A stretch of 64,000 nt of DNA from Dokdonia sp. Hel_I_53 (GTDB lineage: Bacteria; Bacteroidota; Bacteroidia; Flavobacteriales; Flavobacteriaceae). Below, in pieces: positions 60,958 through 64,000 of the stretch. The position numbers were made by a program, and so were the translations under genes. Position 1 is the first letter of the stretch. The number at the start of each line of letters is the position of its first letter. The notes below the pieces were generated by a model that did not search any database, was not told the DNA's origin, and saw only the letters and a program-made list of their open reading frames with translations. The stretch lies in assembly GCF_007827465.1 (NCBI RefSeq), contig NZ_VISL01000001.1, forward strand, positions 2,251,001 through 2,315,000. Reading direction: 5' to 3'.

Positions 60958-62010
60958 ATGATTAAAACTGATATACTTATTATTGGAGCTGGTCCTACGG
61001 GACTTTTTACAGTATTTGAAGCTGGCTTATTGAAATTAAAATGCCATCTTATCGACGCATTACCACAGCCTGGAGGCCAGTGTGCAGAGATCTACCCTAA
61101 AAAACCTATCTATGATATTCCCGCTTTTCCAGAAGTGTTAGCGGGAGATTTAGTAGATAATTTAATGAAACAAATAGAGCCATTTCAACCCACATTTACA
61201 CTCGGTGAGCGTGCACAAACTATAGAAAAACTAGAAGATGGTACTTTTATTGTTACGACAAATAAAGGAACCAAGCACCATGCACCAGTGGTTGCCATTG
61301 CAGGTGGTCTAGGTAGTTTTGAGCCTCGTAAGCCTAAAATTACAGGACTAGAAAATTTTGAAGATCGAGGCGTAGAATATATTATTCGAGACCCTGAATT
61401 ATATCGCAATAAAAAAGTAGTTATTTCTGGAGGAGGTGACAGTGCATTAGACTGGAGTATTTTCTTAGCAGATATAGCAAGTGAAGTCACTTTAGTGCAC
61501 CGTCGTAATGAATTTAGAGGAGCCTTGGATAGTGTAGAGAAAGTCCAAGACCTAAAAAACCAAGGTAAAATAAAACTTATCACTCCCGCAGAAGTGATAG
61601 ATGTAGTAGGAGAGTCTTCAGTGCAAGGTGTTTCCATAAAGCAGGGAGCCGAAGTGTTTAATGTTACCTGTGATCACTTTGTACCACTTTTCGGACTTGC
61701 ACCCAAGCTTGGACCCATAGCAGACTGGGGGCTAGAAATAGAAAAAAATGCTATTAAAGTTGATAATAGTCTAGACTATCAAACTAATATTCCTGGTATT
61801 TATGCAATAGGAGACGTAAATACGTATCCAGGAAAATTAAAGCTAATACTTTGTGGATTCCATGAGGCAACATTGATGTGTCAAAGCGCTTATCAGCGTA
61901 TTTTTCCAGAAAAGAGGTATGTAATGAAATATACAACTGTAGGAGGTGTTGAGGGGTTTGACGGAACTAAAAAAGAAGCTCCTAAGGCAGTTGTAAAAGC
62001 CATAAACTAA
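60958..62010 (+). CDS. Ferredoxin-NADP reductase (thioredoxin-reductase-like)
   Basis: A 350-residue flavoprotein of the TrxR-like FNR group. The FAD motif LIIGAGPTGLFTVFEAG (residues 6-22) is followed by DALPQPGGQCAEIYPKKPIY, and the NAD(P) motif ISGGGDSALDW lies near residue 158. The CxxC of true thioredoxin reductases is absent from the NADP domain. It passes electrons between NADPH and ferredoxin. A 2Fe-2S ferredoxin is encoded 35 bases downstream, the expected redox partner. Confidence 0.9.
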   Translation: MIKTDILIIGAGPTGLFTVFEAGLLKLKCHLIDALPQPGGQCAEIYPKKPIYDIPAFPEVLAGDLVDNLMKQIEPFQPTFTLGERAQTIEKLEDGTFIVTTNKGTKHHAPVVAIAGGLGSFEPRKPKITGLENFEDRGVEYIIRDPELYRNKKVVISGGGDSALDWSIFLADIASEVTLVHRRNEFRGALDSVEKVQDLKNQGKIKLITPAEVIDVVGESSVQGVSIKQGAEVFNVTCDHFVPLFGLAPKLGPIADWGLEIEKNAIKVDNSLDYQTNIPGIYAIGDVNTYPGKLKLILCGFHEATLMCQSAYQRIFPEKRYVMKYTTVGGVEGFDGTKKEAPKAVVKAIN

Positions 62011-62045
62011 TTTTTACTATTACAAAAAGCTTACATACAAAAACT

Positions 62046-62375
62046 ATGTCTGACATACAGATTGTAATTACAGATAGAGAAGGAGTCACACATAACGTTT
62101 CTGCTCCTACAGATATGAATATGAACTTGATGGAAGTGGTCCGTTCATACGAGCTTGCTCCAGAGGGAACTATCGGAATATGTGGCGGGATGGCTATGTG
62201 TGCAAGTTGTCAGTGCTATATAGAAAGTGACCACCAGTTGCCTGAGATGAGTGATGATGAAGATGCTATGCTAGCAGAGGCTTTTTATGTTGAGGATAAT
62301 AGTAGGTTAGGCTGCCAGATCCATATCGCTCCAGATATGGATGGATTACAAGCGAGGTTAGCTCCAGAGGAGTAA
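62046..62375 (+). CDS. 2Fe-2S ferredoxin
   Basis: A 109-residue ferredoxin of the adrenodoxin/plant type. Cluster cysteines appear in GGMAMCASCQCYIE and GCQIH, with a further Cys in GICGGMA before it, matching the four ligands. The N-terminal REGVTHNVSAPTDMNMNLM shape is like mitochondrial-type ferredoxins. It probably accepts electrons from the adjacent reductase and serves Fe-S assembly or an oxidase. Confidence 0.93.
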   Translation: MSDIQIVITDREGVTHNVSAPTDMNMNLMEVVRSYELAPEGTIGICGGMAMCASCQCYIESDHQLPEMSDDEDAMLAEAFYVEDNSRLGCQIHIAPDMDGLQARLAPEE

Positions 62376-62382
62376 AGCACAA

Positions 62383-63279
62383 TCATGTGGTTTTGTAGGA
62401 TTCTAATTTTTCAGGTCCTTCTAGAATAATTCTAACCACCCTTAAAGTTCCATTAGTAGCAGTAGCTATTTTCCATTTTATAAGTGATATACACCCATTT
62501 TCTATTTCAATACCTGTGATACTTCTGGGGTGAACACAGCTACCGTCATTAAAAAATGCAATATCACCAGGCTCTGGAAAACGAGGCCTATGTGTATGTC
62601 CAGTGATCTTGAGAATATTGTTGTTTTCTGTTATCCATTTTTTTATACGACGTTCAACTTTTATAAGCTCTTTATAATTTTTTGCGGGACTCGTAGGATC
62701 CGTAATACCATAAATCTGTAGAGGTTTCCATAAAAATCTAACTAAGAGCCTATTTAACTTCCATGCATGATAGTTCATCCAGTCTGCTTGATGACCGTGC
62801 AACAAAAAAATTTCTTGTCCCGTACTTTGATATTCTAATAAAATAGCTTCATGGTATTCAAGATTTTCAAACAGTATTTCTTCTCTGCCGTCTTTTTTAT
62901 CAAAATAAGTGCTTAAATGTTTTTCTACATAGGCTTTATTTTGATACACCATATCGTGATTTCCCCAAATGAGGTGCAGCCTATTCTCTTCGTGAAATTT
63001 CTGAAAAAGAGTGTATACATTTTTATGAGAATATAAAATATTTTCAAAAGAGCTATTTTTCCAGAGCTCATCTCCATCCCCTAGTTCAAAATAATTAAAC
63101 CCTTCATTGTAATAGTGTTGTAGAGCATGATAATAGATGTTTTCATTCTTAGCAAAATCGTCTGCATAGCTCTTGTCACCACGATGGCAATCTGAAAAAA
63201 AGACCAATTTCTTATTTTCAGAAAATCTTATTCTCTTAGATTCTCTATAGGCTCTATCTAGTCTCTTACGTGAGTTCAT
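62383..63279 (-). CDS. Metallophosphoesterase family protein
   Basis: A 298-residue calcineurin-like phosphoesterase. All five metal motifs are visible: FFSDCHRGDKS (D and H), GDGDELW, WGNHDM, LLHGHQADW and GHTHRPRF. The DGDELW and length resemble UDP-2,3-diacylglucosamine hydrolase-type or YfcE-like proteins, but the substrate is not certain. No signal peptide is seen. Convergent with the ferredoxin gene. Confidence 0.9.
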   Translation of the reverse strand: MNSRKRLDRAYRESKRIRFSENKKLVFFSDCHRGDKSYADDFAKNENIYYHALQHYYNEGFNYFELGDGDELWKNSSFENILYSHKNVYTLFQKFHEENRLHLIWGNHDMVYQNKAYVEKHLSTYFDKKDGREEILFENLEYHEAILLEYQSTGQEIFLLHGHQADWMNYHAWKLNRLLVRFLWKPLQIYGITDPTSPAKNYKELIKVERRIKKWITENNNILKITGHTHRPRFPEPGDIAFFNDGSCVHPRSITGIEIENGCISLIKWKIATATNGTLRVVRIILEGPEKLESYKTT

Positions 63280-63328
63280 TATGATAAAGATCGCTATTTA
63301 TGATGAATTATAGGTTTGAGAATAGTTA

Positions 63329-63344
63329 CGCTTTCGCGAAAGCG
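63329..63344. repeat. Repeated palindrome, copy 20 (perfect, intergenic)
   Basis: CGCTTTCGCGAAAGCG between the divergent metallophosphoesterase and monooxygenase genes, with symmetric TA flanks. Confidence 0.95.
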
Positions 63345-63373
63345 TAGTCTCCTCAAATTTGATCAATACAGTT

Positions 63374-63381
63374 TATCTTTG
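63374..63381 (+). promoter_or_regulatory. -7 element of the LLM monooxygenase promoter
   Basis: TATCTTTG matches TAnnTTTG 32 bases before the start codon. No TTG lies at the standard -33 distance. Confidence 0.45.
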
Positions 63382-63413
63382 AGTTAAAAATTAAATCACT
63401 TGATACTAGAGAA

Positions 63414-64000
63414 ATGGAAGTAGGTATAGATAGTTTTGCAATAGCACCCAAAAATAAAAGTGAAAGCGCAGCAGACTCCTTAAGGTTATTGATAGAGAGA
63501 ATTGTTCATGCAGACAAAGTAGGTATAGATAGTTTTGGGATAGGAGAACATCACAGAAGTGATTTTTTGGATCAATCACCAGCTATGATCTTGGCGGCTG
63601 CAGCCGCTATGACAAAGCGTATTAAACTTACAAGTGCAGTTACCGTTTTAAGTGCTGCAGATCCAGTGAGAGTCTTTCAAAATTATGCTACGTTAGACCT
63701 CCTTTCTGGTGGAAGAGCAGAAATTGTCGCAGGTAGAGGCTCTTTTACAGATGCTTTTCCATTGTTTGGATTTAATCAAGCAGATTACAATGCTGTCTTC
63801 AAAGAAAAGTTAGAGCTCTTATTAAAGTTAAGGGAACAAGAAATAATAACTTGGTCTGGAAAATTTAGACCAGCACTTCATAATCAACCTGTTTTTCCAA
63901 GACCACTACAAAAGAAGCTTCCCATTTGGTTAGGGGTAGGAGGAACCCCAGAATCATTTGTAAGAGCTGGTGAGTTAGGTTTACCACTTATGATTGCAGT
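63414..64000 (+). CDS. LLM-class flavin-dependent oxidoreductase, C-terminus cut off
   Basis: An ATG at 63414 opens a frame to the window edge (195 full codons). The start MEVGIDSFAIAP, the GIGEHHRSDF motif near residue 42 and SAVTVLSAADPVRVFQNYA match the luciferase-like monooxygenase family, as do LSGGRAEIVAGRGSF and LPIWLGVGGTPESF. Members oxidise small organic substrates with reduced flavin. The substrate is unknown. Confidence 0.9.
   Translation, partial: MEVGIDSFAIAPKNKSESAADSLRLLIERIVHADKVGIDSFGIGEHHRSDFLDQSPAMILAAAAAMTKRIKLTSAVTVLSAADPVRVFQNYATLDLLSGGRAEIVAGRGSFTDAFPLFGFNQADYNAVFKEKLELLLKLREQEIITWSGKFRPALHNQPVFPRPLQKKLPIWLGVGGTPESFVRAGELGLPLMIA

Noticed and set aside
1..64000. CRISPR array, prophage or IS element
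   Set aside because: The recurrent 16-base palindrome is dispersed rather than regularly spaced, and no transposase, integrase, phage structural gene or cas gene is visible.

Overview
The window is AT-rich bacterial chromosome from a member of the Bacteroidota, almost certainly a marine Flavobacteriaceae species. The evidence is a SusC/SusD pair, a type IX secretion sorting tail, the mevalonate pathway, families typical of the phylum (DUF4407, DUF4271, DUF4296, DUF4230, DUF5689), and -7 promoter elements of the form TAnnTTTG. A 16-base palindrome with core CGCTTTCGCGAAAGCG recurs about 20 times. From memory this resembles Dokdonia/Krokinobacter genomes, but the genus is an inference. No phage, IS element, rRNA operon or CRISPR array is visible. 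The one tRNA is tRNA-Leu(TAG).

Layout. 1-3.4 kb: a truncated CYTH protein, an SDR-like oxidoreductase, DNA polymerase IV and a DUF4407 membrane protein. 3.7-9.7 kb: two secreted proteins sharing a VGINTTTP-type N-terminus, a MscS channel, and a BlaI/M56 (BlaR1-like) pair whose promoter elements lie inside predicted BlaI operators. 9.8-17.6 kb: an M20 dipeptidase, tRNA-Leu, a PfkB kinase, and a disaccharide-phosphorylase locus (LacI regulator, beta-phosphoglucomutase, GH65 phosphorylase) that would turn an alpha-glucoside such as maltose into glucose plus glucose 6-phosphate; then DUF4230.

18.3-35.2 kb, all on the minus strand, is the most distinctive region. An apparent operon of about 17 kb runs susC, susD, three tandem lipoproteins of about 1100 residues with FG-GAP/VCBS repeats and an ASPIC/UnbV domain, a lipoprotein of the vanadium haloperoxidase/PAP2 family, and a membrane-anchored GyrI-like effector-binding protein. 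Genes from the first large lipoprotein onward overlap or nearly touch. No glycoside hydrolase is present, so it is not an ordinary polysaccharide utilisation locus. A perfect 20-base palindrome upstream of susC has the form of a LacI-family operator, and half of it recurs upstream of the lacI gene 22 kb away.

35.6-64 kb is mostly housekeeping: a BaiN/HI0933-like flavoprotein, a DUF4174 gene broken by a 10-base tandem duplication, TspO, mevalonate-pathway enzymes plus a UbiA-type prenyltransferase, a cold-shock protein, aspS, DUF3050, hemD-DUF4271, a polyprenol-phosphate mannosyltransferase with dihydroorotase and DUF4296, an epimerase, tyrS, a LuxE-like protein, a large T9SS-sorted protein with duplicated DUF5689 domains, a PhoB/PhoR-like two-component pair, a glycosyltransferase overlapping the kinase gene tail to tail, trmB-LysE-ATL, an Fe-S/redox module (Mrp, NifU, ferredoxin reductase, 2Fe-2S ferredoxin), a metallophosphoesterase and a truncated luciferase-like monooxygenase.
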